NCBI RefSeq assembly: GCF_001005725.1
Contig: NZ_LBIC01000003.1
Span: 558,001-622,000, forward strand
Length of the DNA: 64,000 nt
Direction: 5' to 3'
Source: Sphingobium chungbukense
Lineage (GTDB): Bacteria > Pseudomonadota > Alphaproteobacteria > Sphingomonadales > Sphingomonadaceae
Made by a program: the position numbers and the translations under genes. The notes under the pieces were generated by a model, which saw only the letters and a list, made by a program, of their open reading frames with translations, was not told where the DNA came from and made no database searches. Shown here piece after piece: positions 56,584-64,000 of this stretch (position 1 is the stretch's first letter; each line of letters opens with the position of its first letter).

Positions 56584-57072
56584 ATGCCCGGCATCGCCCT
56601 GCCCCTGTTTCTCCTGCTCCAGCAAGGCAGCGCCGCGGCGCAGGCGGCCAATCCCGGCTTGGAGGTCGAACAGCTGGCCCATCCGCAGCCGCACGCAAGC
56701 GACCTGGCCGTGCCCAATGTCGCTGCGCCCCGGAACGGCAATCCCGCGCAACTACCGCAACTGCCCCCGACCCTGGAGGCACCGAGGGAAAGCGGCAAGG
56801 GCGAAGCCGCGCTGGTCAAGGGCGATGACAAGCGCGACCTGGCCGGCGAAGTCGCCAGGGCGGCGGAATTGCTCCGCCAGCGCGGACAGCAACCGACGCC
56901 CGAGACGCTGGCGCGCGAAATCGGGCCTGACGCACTGGCCGCCTATCTCAACCAGAACCCGTCCGCATTGGACATCTACAGCACGCCCAAGACACCGGGC
57001 AACAGCCCTGCTCCGGACGGGGGCGGAGCGACCGGCCAGGTCATCATCCTACCCGGCCCGACCGGAGGATGA
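56584..57072 (+). CDS. Unknown secreted protein of the curli locus
   Basis: 162 aa. Signal peptide (IALPLFLLLQQGSAAAQA). The mature part has a Pro/His/Asn-rich stretch, then a helix (KRDLAGEVARAAELLRQRGQQPTPETLAREIGPDALAAYLNQNPSALDIY) and a Gly/Pro tail. It has no curlin repeats and does not match CsgE, CsgC or CsgH as I know them. The location between curlin 3 and the csgH-like gene, with 5 nt to the next ATG, makes it a candidate assembly or chaperone factor of this lineage. Confidence 0.6.
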   Translation: MPGIALPLFLLLQQGSAAAQAANPGLEVEQLAHPQPHASDLAVPNVAAPRNGNPAQLPQLPPTLEAPRESGKGEAALVKGDDKRDLAGEVARAAELLRQRGQQPTPETLAREIGPDALAAYLNQNPSALDIYSTPKTPGNSPAPDGGGATGQVIILPGPTGG

Positions 57073-57076
57073 GCCC

Positions 57077-57451
57077 ATGCCTTCGATGCTTTTGCGTATC
57101 GCCACCCTATTGCTGCCGGGAATGATGATGATCTCTTCTGCCCATGCCGCCGATCCGGACCGTCCGGTGTGGCTCGACGTCCGGACCGAGGGGAATCAGG
57201 CCGTGATCAGCGTCCTGGCGGCCTGGCCTGAGAAGGTCCGGGTGGAGGTCGACCTCCAGATCGCAGGCGCCTCAACCGTCCACACCGCCAATCGCGCCGA
57301 ACTGAGGGCTGGCGCGGCGCCGGTGACGCTCAGCAGGGCCGCTATCGATGCGCGCAAGGGCTGGTCGGCGCGGCTCAGCGTCCAGCCGCAAGGCATGGAG
57401 CCCTATCAGATAAGCCGCAGCAGCAACGAGGAGATTCCCGCTGTCCGCTGA
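57077..57451 (+). CDS. CsgH-like curli assembly inhibitor/chaperone
   Basis: 124 aa, GGAGG 8 nt before the ATG. Signal peptide (LLRIATLLLPGMMMISSAHA), then a beta-sandwich of about 100 residues with VWLDVRTEGNQAVISVLAAWPEKVRVEVDLQIAGAS and WSARLSVQPQG, the layout of alphaproteobacterial CsgH, the functional counterpart of CsgC that keeps curlins unfolded in the periplasm. The match is by pattern and context; no search was possible. Confidence 0.6.
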   Translation: MPSMLLRIATLLLPGMMMISSAHAADPDRPVWLDVRTEGNQAVISVLAAWPEKVRVEVDLQIAGASTVHTANRAELRAGAAPVTLSRAAIDARKGWSARLSVQPQGMEPYQISRSSNEEIPAVR

Positions 57452-57455
57452 TGCT

Positions 57456-57779
57456 TCAATTGTCGCAATATTCCCATCGGCCCGCATTGCAGGCGGCGAC
57501 GGCGCGGCGCCAGGCGGCCATCTCCCGCGCATAGTCGGCACGGGCGTCGGCATAGGCTTCGCGGTCCCTGCGCGACACGCGGTAGGTCGGGCGGTTCCGG
57601 GCGTCGCGCTCGCGGACATAGGCGAGCTGCTGCTGGTTCATGCGCTTGATGATCGCGCTGTCGCGCGCGCGCGCCGCGGCACTGCGCATGGTTGGATCAT
57701 GCGGATCGTCGGCCAATGCCGCCACCGGCAGAAACGCCGCGCCCATTGCCAGCGCGCACGCGAACGAACCAAATTTCAT
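57456..57779 (-). CDS. Small exported hypothetical protein
   Basis: 107 aa from ATG 57779. Signal peptide (FACALAMGAAFLPVAALA). The mature part is strongly basic and Tyr/Arg-rich (KRMNQQQLAYVRERDARNRPTYRVSRRDREAYADARADYAREMAAWRRAVAAC) and ends with two Cys (AACNAGRWEYC). It converges on the csgH-like gene with a 4-nt gap. No family recognised; small basic periplasmic proteins like this occur widely in sphingomonads. Confidence 0.6.
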   Translation of the reverse strand: MKFGSFACALAMGAAFLPVAALADDPHDPTMRSAAARARDSAIIKRMNQQQLAYVRERDARNRPTYRVSRRDREAYADARADYAREMAAWRRAVAACNAGRWEYCDN

Positions 57780-57928
57780 GAGCATTTGCCCCTTTATTCC
57801 CTTCGCCCGTTCTTTGCCTGCCGCCCCGCGCAAGGCAATCGATTTGCGACGAATGGGGGAACGATCCGATCACTGCCGGTCTGACAGGCGCCGGGCCCCG
57901 ATATCCGGCGTTTCGTCCGACGAGTCGG

Positions 57929-58837
57929 TTACCATGTGCCGTGCGCCTTGACGAAATCGACGAACGCACGGAGCGGGGACGGCAAATGCCGCCGGCCGGG
58001 ATAATAGAGAAAGGGCCCGGTGAAGCTCTGCCACCAGGGTTCCAGCACGGGCTGAAGCTCGCCGCTTTCCAGATGGGGTCGCAGCCAGTCCTCGAAGATT
58101 TGCACGATGCCGAGGCCGCCGATCGCCGCCTCCACCATGAGGTCGGCGGCAGCGCCCAGACGGACGAGCAACGGCCCGGTGGGATCAAGGCGGAGTATCT
58201 CGCCATCCCGCTCGAATTCCCAGGTCGGGATGGCGCCGCTCGCAAACTGGCCGCGCAGGCAGTCATGGTCCAGCAGGTCGCGCGGATGATCGGGGCGTCC
58301 GCGTGCGGCCAGATAGGCGGGCGCGGCAGCCGTCGCGAACCGCTGGAACCGCGGGCCGATCGGAATGGCGATCATGTCCTGTTCCAGCCGCTCGTCATAC
58401 CGGATGCCCGCGTCGCATCCGGCCGCCAGCACATCCACGAAACTATCCTCGACGACCACCTCCAGCCTGATGTCGGGATAGGCCTTGAGAAAGGGCGCGA
58501 TGATGGGCGGAAGGATCAATCTCGCCACGTTGGACGGCACGTTGAGCCGCAGCGTTCCGGCCGGCCGGTCGCGGAAATTGTTGACCACATCCAGCGCCGC
58601 ATCGACCTCCGCCAGCGCGGGCGCCAGACGTTCGAACAGACGGCTTCCCGCCTCGGTCGGCGCCACGCTGCGCGTCGTGCGGTTGAGCAGGCGAACCCCC
58701 ATGCGCGCCTCCAGCCGCCGGATCGCTTCGCTCAGGCTTGACGGGGACCCATCGGTCAACCGGGCGGCCTCGCGAAAGCCTCCAGCCCGCGCGACCGCCA
58801 GAAATGCGTAGAGATCCTGAAGATCATTGTTCGGCAT
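57929..58837 (-). CDS. LysR-family transcriptional regulator
   Basis: 302 aa. The HTH is LYAFLAVARAGGFREAARLTDGSPSSLSEAIRRLEARMGVRLLNRTTRSVAPTEAG, followed by the periplasmic-binding-like effector domain (AGTLRLNVPSNVARLILPPIIAPFLKAYPDIRLEVVVED, AAGCDAGIRYDERLEQDMIAIPI). It is divergent from the aldo/keto reductase gene across 96 bp, the usual arrangement in which the regulator controls that neighbour. The further-upstream in-frame start at 59164 lies inside the reductase and is unlikely. Confidence 0.92.
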   Translation of the reverse strand: MPNNDLQDLYAFLAVARAGGFREAARLTDGSPSSLSEAIRRLEARMGVRLLNRTTRSVAPTEAGSRLFERLAPALAEVDAALDVVNNFRDRPAGTLRLNVPSNVARLILPPIIAPFLKAYPDIRLEVVVEDSFVDVLAAGCDAGIRYDERLEQDMIAIPIGPRFQRFATAAAPAYLAARGRPDHPRDLLDHDCLRGQFASGAIPTWEFERDGEILRLDPTGPLLVRLGAAADLMVEAAIGGLGIVQIFEDWLRPHLESGELQPVLEPWWQSFTGPFLYYPGRRHLPSPLRAFVDFVKAHGTW

Positions 58838-58933
58838 ATGGGACAGCCTGTACGATTCTTGGCGGATTATCGCACAGCCTAGCACGGTCCATATCGGCGC
58901 CATCCGATTTTTCCACGGCGAAGGAGAGCCGAC

Positions 58934-59806
58934 ATGACCGATATTCGCAAGATGGCCAGTTTCCGCCTCGGCGACAGAAATGTACGGCGCATGGGCTATG
59001 GCGCGATGCAACTCGCCGGGCCGGGCGTGTTCGGCCCGCCGCGCGACCGTGACGCAGCGCTTCGTGTCCTTCGCGACGCCGTGGCGGCAGGCGTCAACCA
59101 TATCGACACCAGTGATTTCTGCGGCCCGCATGTGACCAACCGGATCATCCGGGAAGCGCTGCACCCCTATGCCGACGATCTGGTGATCGTGACCAAGGTC
59201 GGTGCCGCACGCGGCGACGACGCATCCTGGTTACCCGCGCAAAGTCCGGCCGAACTGATCCAGGCCGTGCACGACAATATGCGCAACCTGGGCCTCGACA
59301 TGCTCGAGGTGGTCAATCTGCGGGTGATGGGCGACGTCCACGCCCCGACCGAGGGCTCGATCGAGGCCCAGTTCACCACCCTGGCGAAGCTGCGCGAGCA
59401 AGGGCTGATCCGGCATCTGGGGTTGAGCAACGCGACCGCCGCGCAAGTCGCCGAGGCACAGGCCATCGCGCCCGTGATCTGCGTGCAGAACCATTATAAT
59501 CTCGTCCATCGCGACGACGATGCGCTGATCGACAGTCTTGCGGCGCAGGGTATCGCCTATGTCCCCTTCTTCCCACTGGGGGGCTTCAACCCGATCCAGT
59601 CGGAGGGTTTGTCCGCCCTCGCCGCCCGGCTCGACGCGACGCCGATGCAGGTCGCGCTATCCTGGCTGCTGGCGCGTTCCCAGAACCTGCTGCTGATCCC
59701 CGGCACGTCGAGCCCGGCGCATCTGGCCGAAAATCTGGCGGCGGCGGAACTGGAGCTATCCGATGCCGAAAAGGAAGAGCTCCACGCGCTCGCAACCGCC
59801 GGGTGA
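58934..59806 (+). CDS. Aldo/keto reductase with Cys at the catalytic Tyr position
   Basis: 290 aa TIM-barrel oxidoreductase. MGYGAMQLAGPGVFGPPRDRDAALRVLRDAVAAGVNHIDTSDFCG is the family N-terminus, but the usual DTSDYYG reads DTSDFCG, so the catalytic Tyr is a Cys (codon TGC). The Lys in VIVTKVG is kept. VVNLRVMGD, IRHLGLSN, VCVQNHYNLVHR and LLLIPGTSS (NADPH site) follow. The family reduces aldehydes and ketones with NADPH, but the missing Tyr calls activity into question. It has GGAGAG before the ATG and is probably under the divergent LysR regulator. Confidence 0.88.
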   Translation: MTDIRKMASFRLGDRNVRRMGYGAMQLAGPGVFGPPRDRDAALRVLRDAVAAGVNHIDTSDFCGPHVTNRIIREALHPYADDLVIVTKVGAARGDDASWLPAQSPAELIQAVHDNMRNLGLDMLEVVNLRVMGDVHAPTEGSIEAQFTTLAKLREQGLIRHLGLSNATAAQVAEAQAIAPVICVQNHYNLVHRDDDALIDSLAAQGIAYVPFFPLGGFNPIQSEGLSALAARLDATPMQVALSWLLARSQNLLLIPGTSSPAHLAENLAAAELELSDAEKEELHALATAG

Positions 59807-59866
59807 CCGCGCGGTGCGGGCGCATGCGAAGGAAGCGGACCCAAGGCCCGCCTCCCGCTGGTCCGG

Positions 59867-60697
59867 TCAGCCGCGGAAGAAGGCGAGCAGATCGGGGTTG
59901 ATGATGTCGGGGTGGGTCGCGGCCATGCCGTGCGACAGCCCCGCATAGGCCTTGAGCGTGCCGTTCTTCAGCAGCTTGACCGCCTTTACGCCATGGTTGG
60001 CAAAGGGCACGATCTGGTCGTCGGTGCCGTGCATCACCAGCACCGGTACGTCGATGGCCTTCAGGTCCTGGGTGAAGTCCGTCGCCGAGAAAGCCGCGAT
60101 CGAGTCATATTGCGCCTTTGCACCGCCCATCAGGCCCTGGCGCGACCAATTGTCGATCAGCCCCTGGCTGACCTTCGCCCCTTCGCGGTTGAAGCCGTAA
60201 AAGGGACCCGATGCGATCTCGCGATAGAATTCGGCGCGGTTGGCGACCAGCGAGGCACGGAAACCGTCGAACAGGTCGATCGGCAGGCCTTCCGGATTGC
60301 TTTCCGTCCGCACCATGATCGGCGGCACGGCGCCGATCAGCACCGCCTTCGCGACGCGACCCGGCTCCGCCTTGGCGACATAGCGGGCGACTTCGCCGCC
60401 GCCGGTCGAATGGCCGACATGAATGGCATTTTTGAGGTCGAGCGCCGCCGCCAGTTCCGCGACGTCGGCGGCATAATTGTCCATATCGTTGCCACTGTCG
60501 GTCTGGCTGGAACGGCCATGGCCGCGCCGGTCATGGGCGATGACGCGATAGCCCTCGCCCAAGAAGAACAGCATCTGATTGTCCCAATCGTCGGCCGAAA
60601 GCGGCCAGCCATGGTGGAAGACGATGGGCTGCGCCTGCTTGCTGCCCCAGTCCTTGTAGAAAATCTCCGTGCCGTCCCTGGTGGTGATCGTCGTCAT
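59867..60697 (-). CDS. Alpha/beta hydrolase (chloroperoxidase/arylesterase-like)
   Basis: 276 aa. The catalytic triad is visible: Ser in the elbow VGHSTGGGEV, Asp in VMHGTDDQIVP and His in GLSHGM. IVFHHGWPLSADDWDNQML (oxyanion hole) and VIAHDRRGHGRSSQ are typical of the non-heme haloperoxidase/esterase group. Such enzymes cleave aromatic or lactone esters, and haloperoxidase activity is a side reaction. The gene is divergent from the GlxA-type regulator across 109 bp, which suggests control by it. Confidence 0.93.
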   Translation of the reverse strand: MTTITTRDGTEIFYKDWGSKQAQPIVFHHGWPLSADDWDNQMLFFLGEGYRVIAHDRRGHGRSSQTDSGNDMDNYAADVAELAAALDLKNAIHVGHSTGGGEVARYVAKAEPGRVAKAVLIGAVPPIMVRTESNPEGLPIDLFDGFRASLVANRAEFYREIASGPFYGFNREGAKVSQGLIDNWSRQGLMGGAKAQYDSIAAFSATDFTQDLKAIDVPVLVMHGTDDQIVPFANHGVKAVKLLKNGTLKAYAGLSHGMAATHPDIINPDLLAFFRG

Positions 60698-60806
60698 GAT
60701 CTGTCTCCTTGCTTTCCGGCGTCATCGCCGCTGCTGTGGACTATGTAGGGGAGCACTGGCAGGATCGCGCTTGGCAGAAACGACACAATGCGAGGTAAAA
60801 CTGACA

Positions 60807-61805
60807 ATGCGCCCGATCATCGCAGAAATAGGCCTTGTCCTTTACCCCGATTGCCAGCTTTCGGCCATATATGGGCTGACCGACCTTTTTCGCATCGCGG
60901 GCGACATGGCGCAGTCGGTGGATGGCGATAGATCTCCCGCCATCCGGGTCAGCCATTGGCATCAGGAAAATGGCGAAATCGTCTGCGTTCAGGACAGCCA
61001 CCCCGATCCCGATCATGCGCTGACCCACATCATCACCCCGCCCAGCCTGATCTTGCCGGATCATATGCGACCCATGCCCGAATTCGCCGGCTGGATGACG
61101 GACCTCCACGGCAAGGGCGCGACCTTGTGCTCGGTCTGTGCGGGCGCCTTCCTGCTGGCCGAGACGGGGTTGCTCCAGGGGCGGGAGGCGACGACCCACT
61201 GGGCATTCGCGCAGACGCTGGCGTCCCGTTTCCCGGCGGTGCAGATCGACGCCGACCGCATGCTGATCGACGATGGCGACATCATCACGGCGGGCGGCAT
61301 ACTGGCCTGGACCGACCTGGGCCTGACATTGGTGGAGCGGCTGCTCGGGCCAAGCGTAATGCTCAACACCGCCCGGTTCCTGCTCATCGATCCTCCGGGC
61401 CGCACGCAGCAGCCTTACGGCCGGTTCATCCCCAGGCTGACCCATGGCGACGCCGCCATATTGGCCGTGCAGCACTGGCTCCAGGCGACCGACGCGAAGG
61501 TGCATGGCGTGCCCGACATGGCGCGCCGGGCGGGACTGGAAGAGCGCACCTTCCTGCGCCGTTTCAGGAAGGCCACCGGCCTCAGACCTACCGAATATGC
61601 CCAGCAGGTCCGTATCGCCAAGGCGCGCGAGGCGCTGGAACTGACAAGGCGTCCGGTCGAACAGATTGCCTGGCAGGTGGGCTATGACGATCCGTCCGCC
61701 TTCCGCAAACTGTTCCAGCGTGTGACGGGGCTGGCACCCCATGCCTATCGGCAGCGCTTCGGCGTAGCCGCCCGGCAAGATGCGGGATCGACGGAGGCGG
61801 CTTGA
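60807..61805 (+). CDS. GlxA-family AraC-type regulator
   Basis: 332 aa. The N-terminal DJ-1/PfpI-like domain has ITPPSLILP, LHGKGATLCSVCAGAFLLAETGLLQGREATTHWAFAQ (nucleophile-elbow-like Cys) and DGDIITAGGILAWTDLGL. The C-terminal AraC HTH pair is VPDMARRAGLEERTFLRRFRKATGLRPTEYAQQVRIAKAREAL and VEQIAWQVGYDDPSAFRKLFQRVTGLAPHAYRQRF. It probably controls the divergent hydrolase gene. The start at 60807 is chosen to match the family; the open frame runs further 5'. Confidence 0.92.
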   Translation: MRPIIAEIGLVLYPDCQLSAIYGLTDLFRIAGDMAQSVDGDRSPAIRVSHWHQENGEIVCVQDSHPDPDHALTHIITPPSLILPDHMRPMPEFAGWMTDLHGKGATLCSVCAGAFLLAETGLLQGREATTHWAFAQTLASRFPAVQIDADRMLIDDGDIITAGGILAWTDLGLTLVERLLGPSVMLNTARFLLIDPPGRTQQPYGRFIPRLTHGDAAILAVQHWLQATDAKVHGVPDMARRAGLEERTFLRRFRKATGLRPTEYAQQVRIAKAREALELTRRPVEQIAWQVGYDDPSAFRKLFQRVTGLAPHAYRQRFGVAARQDAGSTEAA

Positions 61806-61897
61806 ACCCGTCGCGCCCCTCAGTCGGAAAACCGACCGGCGCCCCTGCCAATCCGGCCGTCGCTTCCCATATGCACGACGGAAAGCATGGAGGATTC

Positions 61898-62074
61898 ATG
61901 GGATATCATGACGACGAGCGTGACGCCGCTGCCGCGGCCTGGCATCGAAAAGCGGAATATGAAAATTATCGCTGTTCGGTCTGCGGCGAGGTCATCTCCT
62001 ATGATGATCGGGAACAATATTTCGGCACCAAGGCGTGCGCCTATCATGCGCATCAGGCGCGCAAGGACGATTGA
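61898..62074 (+). CDS. Small zinc-ribbon-like protein
   Basis: 58 aa, GGAGG 4 nt before the ATG. It has YRCSVCGEVISYDDREQYFGTKACAYHAH: two CxxC-type and one C/H pair that could bind zinc. The acidic/basic ends are unremarkable. I do not recognise it; a regulatory or chaperone-like role is possible. It starts 92 nt after the GlxA regulator stop on the same strand. An in-frame upstream start at 61802 is less likely. Confidence 0.55.
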   Translation: MGYHDDERDAAAAAWHRKAEYENYRCSVCGEVISYDDREQYFGTKACAYHAHQARKDD

Positions 62075-62084
62075 CGACTGACCG

Positions 62085-62819
62085 TCACCCCTCGATCAAC
62101 CGCAGCAATTCGGGGAGCAATTGCCGGGCGTCGGCCACCGCGCCGACTTCGGCATAGCGGAAGATCGGTGCATCGGCGTCGCTGTTGATCGCAATGATGC
62201 GGGTGGCCGCGCCGATCCCGGCCAGATGCTGCGGCGTACCCGAAATGCCGGCCGCCAGATAGAGCCGCGGCGTCACGAAATGGCCGGACTGGCCGATCTG
62301 GCGGGATACCGGCGCAAGGCCGAGGTCGACGGCGGGCAAGCTGGCGCCCAGTGCGCCGTCGAGTTTCCGCGCGATGCCATCGAGCATGGCGAAACCGTCG
62401 GCATCCAGCCCGCGCCCGCCGCTCACGACCAGATGGGCGCCCTCCAGCGCGGCGTTCCGCGCGGACAGTTCGACCCGGTCGATCGCCAGTACCGCGAGCG
62501 GCGCATGCCTGATCACATGATCGCCGGCAGGCGGTTCGTTCATGGTGGCGATGGCGATGCCCTGCGCCAGCCGCAGTTCAAGCCGGATGCGACCGCCATA
62601 GGCGGGGCGCGTCGCTATCAGCGTATCGCCATCGAAACCGATGTCCGACACGCGGCCCAGCAGGACCCCATCCAGACGGGCCGCCAGCACACCTGCCAGC
62701 ACATCGCCATCCGGCGTGGCGGGGAGGATGAGCAGGGTGCGGTCCGGATACTGGTTCGGTGCGACCTCCCCGGCTTCGTTCGTGTCAAGGTCCACCCGAA
62801 TGCGCCGCCAACCGCTCAT
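62085..62819 (-). CDS. Divergent EtfA/FixB-like electron transfer flavoprotein alpha
   Basis: 244 aa, shorter than the 310-aa housekeeping EtfA by most of the N-terminal domain. The FAD domain is clear: HLVVSGGRGL, LGLAPVSRQIGQSGHFVTPRLYLAAGISGTPQHLAGIGAATRIIAINSDADAPIFRYAEVGAVAD. The conserved Arg of [10 protein letters not shown] is replaced by Leu (GASLPAVDLG). The start at 62819 overlaps the stop of the beta-like gene (ATGA); the longer frame to 63086 is a shadow of that gene. Confidence 0.85.
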   Translation of the reverse strand: MSGWRRIRVDLDTNEAGEVAPNQYPDRTLLILPATPDGDVLAGVLAARLDGVLLGRVSDIGFDGDTLIATRPAYGGRIRLELRLAQGIAIATMNEPPAGDHVIRHAPLAVLAIDRVELSARNAALEGAHLVVSGGRGLDADGFAMLDGIARKLDGALGASLPAVDLGLAPVSRQIGQSGHFVTPRLYLAAGISGTPQHLAGIGAATRIIAINSDADAPIFRYAEVGAVADARQLLPELLRLIEG

Positions 62820-63565
62820 AGCCGTCCATCCCGCAGCATTGCGGCAAGTGCGCGCGCCTGTTCCCCCACATCGCCGTCGATCATCCGGCAATCGGTGAAC
62901 GACCGCGCGCCCGCCAGTCCGGCGCTGCCCGCGAGTTGAAGGCCGGTGGCGGCGACCGGCACCGGGTTCCGATGCACGATCGGAGCCTGGCGGGCCATCA
63001 TGACATTCTTCATCAACGGCTTGCGCAACCGCGTGCGGCGGTCGTTGGTCACGCTGGCGACGATCGGGCGGTCCACCGCCACCCATTCCTCATGACTGCC
63101 CGCTTCGCGCATCAGCCGCAGGGCAGGATTGGATTCCACCACCTGCGCGCGGCCGAAGAAAGGCAGGCCGAGGATCGCAGCCAGCATCGGTGGGATCAAC
63201 CCATCGTCGCAATCGCCAAATTCCCGGCCGATGAGAATGAGATCGGCGCCGGATGCCGCCAGCGCGAGGGTCCGCGCGACTGCCGCCTGATCCCAGGGCG
63301 TCGCGAGGGCCAGGGTCGATACGTCCGCCACATGCAGCGCGCAGACCGTGCGGGCAAGCCTTTCGGCTTCCGGGCCGCCCGCCACGACGGCGCTCAATGC
63401 TATGTCGGCCCGTGCATCGCGAATCTTGAGCGCAAGTTCCAGCGCCGCCTCGTCAAAGGGGCTGAGCAGCAGCCGGTCGCCCGATCGCGCGGGCAGGCCG
63501 CCGGGCACGGGCACGACCGGCCATTTGGGATCGAGCACGCCCGCGATCAGCACCACGATCCTCAT
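62816..63565 (-). CDS. Divergent EtfB/FixA-like electron transfer flavoprotein beta
   Basis: 249 aa from ATG 63565. MRIVVLIAGVLDPKWPVVPVPGG, LSPFDEAALELALKIRD, VARTLALAASGADLILIGREFGDCDDGLIPPMLAAILGLPF and NVMMARQAPI follow the FixA/EtfB plan, though with weak identity to the copy at 12553-13302; the AMP-site region DDSNQTG is changed to DCDDGLI. ATGA overlaps link it to the flavoprotein before it and the alpha-like gene after it. Confidence 0.8.
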   Translation of the reverse strand: MRIVVLIAGVLDPKWPVVPVPGGLPARSGDRLLLSPFDEAALELALKIRDARADIALSAVVAGGPEAERLARTVCALHVADVSTLALATPWDQAAVARTLALAASGADLILIGREFGDCDDGLIPPMLAAILGLPFFGRAQVVESNPALRLMREAGSHEEWVAVDRPIVASVTNDRRTRLRKPLMKNVMMARQAPIVHRNPVPVAATGLQLAGSAGLAGARSFTDCRMIDGDVGEQARALAAMLRDGRL

Positions 63566-64000
63566 GACGCCACCGCCTGCCCCGCGATCCGCCCGAACAC
63601 CACCGCCTTGCCCAGCGCGGAACCGGTCATATAGGCCGCGCCGTGGAAGCCGCCGGTGACTTCGCCGGCGGCGTAAAGCCCCTTTATCCAACTCCCGTCG
63701 GCGCGCAGGACATGCGCGTCGGAATCGATGCGCAGGCCGCAATAGGTGCCGAACACCACGGCGGTCGAGGGATAGGCATAGAATGGCGCCCGATCGATCC
63801 GGCGCAAGGCGCCATGATGGTGGACAAGGTGCGACCGCCCGAAATCGGGATCGTGCCCGGCGTCGACATGGGCATTGTAACGGTCCACCGTCGCCACCAG
63901 CACATCGGGTTCAATCTCGATCTGCGCGGCGAGGTCCGCCAACGTATCGCCGACATAGAAGAGCCCCTCCTCCAGCCGCCGCCCGAAATCCAGGATGCGA
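63562..64000 (-). CDS. FAD-dependent oxidoreductase, fumarate-reductase type (N-terminus off window)
   Basis: The frame is open to the window edge. The visible C-terminal 145 residues show RYNAHVDAGHDPDFGRS, APFYAYPSTAVVFGTYCGLRIDSDAHVLRADG, LYAAGEVTGGFHGAAYMTGSALGKAVVFGRIAG, the end of FAD_binding_2 proteins (flavocytochrome c / KstD / fumarate reductase-like). Its coupling to a private ETF pair suggests that its electrons enter or leave through that ETF. Substrate unknown. Confidence 0.85.
   Translation of the reverse strand, partial: RILDFGRRLEEGLFYVGDTLADLAAQIEIEPDVLVATVDRYNAHVDAGHDPDFGRSHLVHHHGALRRIDRAPFYAYPSTAVVFGTYCGLRIDSDAHVLRADGSWIKGLYAAGEVTGGFHGAAYMTGSALGKAVVFGRIAGQAVAS

Noticed and set aside
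59866..60748. 278-aa plus-strand frame opposite the alpha/beta hydrolase
   Set aside because: The hydrolase frame has a full catalytic triad; the opposite frame has none of the marks of a gene.

Overview
The window is GC-rich DNA from an alphaproteobacterium, most likely a member of the Sphingomonadales (Sphingobium/Sphingomonas-like). This rests on gene content, not on a search: an UrcA-family protein, a TIGR02186/TauE pair, a CsgH-type curli factor, large TonB-dependent receptors next to GH13/GH97 enzymes, and alphaproteobacterial-style EtfBA, SucC and UvrA. No rRNA, tRNA or CRISPR array was seen.

Layout. 1-3.7 kb: a processive GT2 glycosyltransferase coupled to an exported, probably outer-membrane protein, then UrcA and the lipoprotein RlpA. 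3.8-6.8 kb: uvrA, carrying an in-frame palindromic insertion. 6.9-9.4 kb: an accessory island with lower GC, holding a convergent sce7726-like (nuclease-like) / beta-family pair and a RelE/ParE toxin-antitoxin module. 9.5-17.2 kb: core genes (hypotheticals, etfBA, sucC with TTTGCAAA boxes upstream, a low-affinity iron permease-like protein, nhaA). 17.3-23.5 kb: a glycosyltransferase gene (NfrB-like) split by a decayed prophage remnant that keeps a large serine recombinase. 23.5-31 kb: NfrA-C-like protein, TauE/TIGR02186, class 1 fructose-bisphosphatase, an MreB paralogue and three overlapping Tad pseudopilin/TadG genes, bounded by an AT-rich segment. 31.6-36.5 kb: a six-gene heme-copper oxidase operon with two subunit-III genes and a cytochrome c. 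36.9-49.9 kb: a CPA1 antiporter, then an alpha-glucan/maltodextrin utilisation locus (TonB receptor, LacI regulator, two GH13 enzymes, GH97 glucosidase, MFS transporter). 49.9-57.5 kb: a curli-like functional amyloid locus (LuxR-type regulator, csgF, csgG, three curlin-repeat proteins of 460, 580 and 203 aa, one unknown secreted protein, a csgH-like gene). 57.5-64 kb: a LysR regulator facing an aldo/keto reductase, an alpha/beta hydrolase facing a GlxA-type AraC regulator, and a second, divergent electron-transfer-flavoprotein pair coupled to a fumarate-reductase-type flavoprotein that runs off the window.

How the parts work together. In the glucan locus the TonB receptor would import maltodextrins, the exported amylase and GH97 enzyme would cut them in the periplasm, and the MFS carrier would move small sugars inward to the cytoplasmic GH13 glucosidase. 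The same 16-bp operator-like site lies before the receptor and between lacI and the amylase, so LacI probably controls both. In the curli locus CsgG is the outer-membrane pore, CsgF the surface adaptor and the curlin proteins the fibre subunits; strong hairpins separate the machinery gene from each subunit gene and may tune subunit dosage. The most unusual regions are the curli locus with its giant repeat proteins, the nuclease-like/beta pair, and the prophage remnant that has destroyed a candidate phage-receptor gene.
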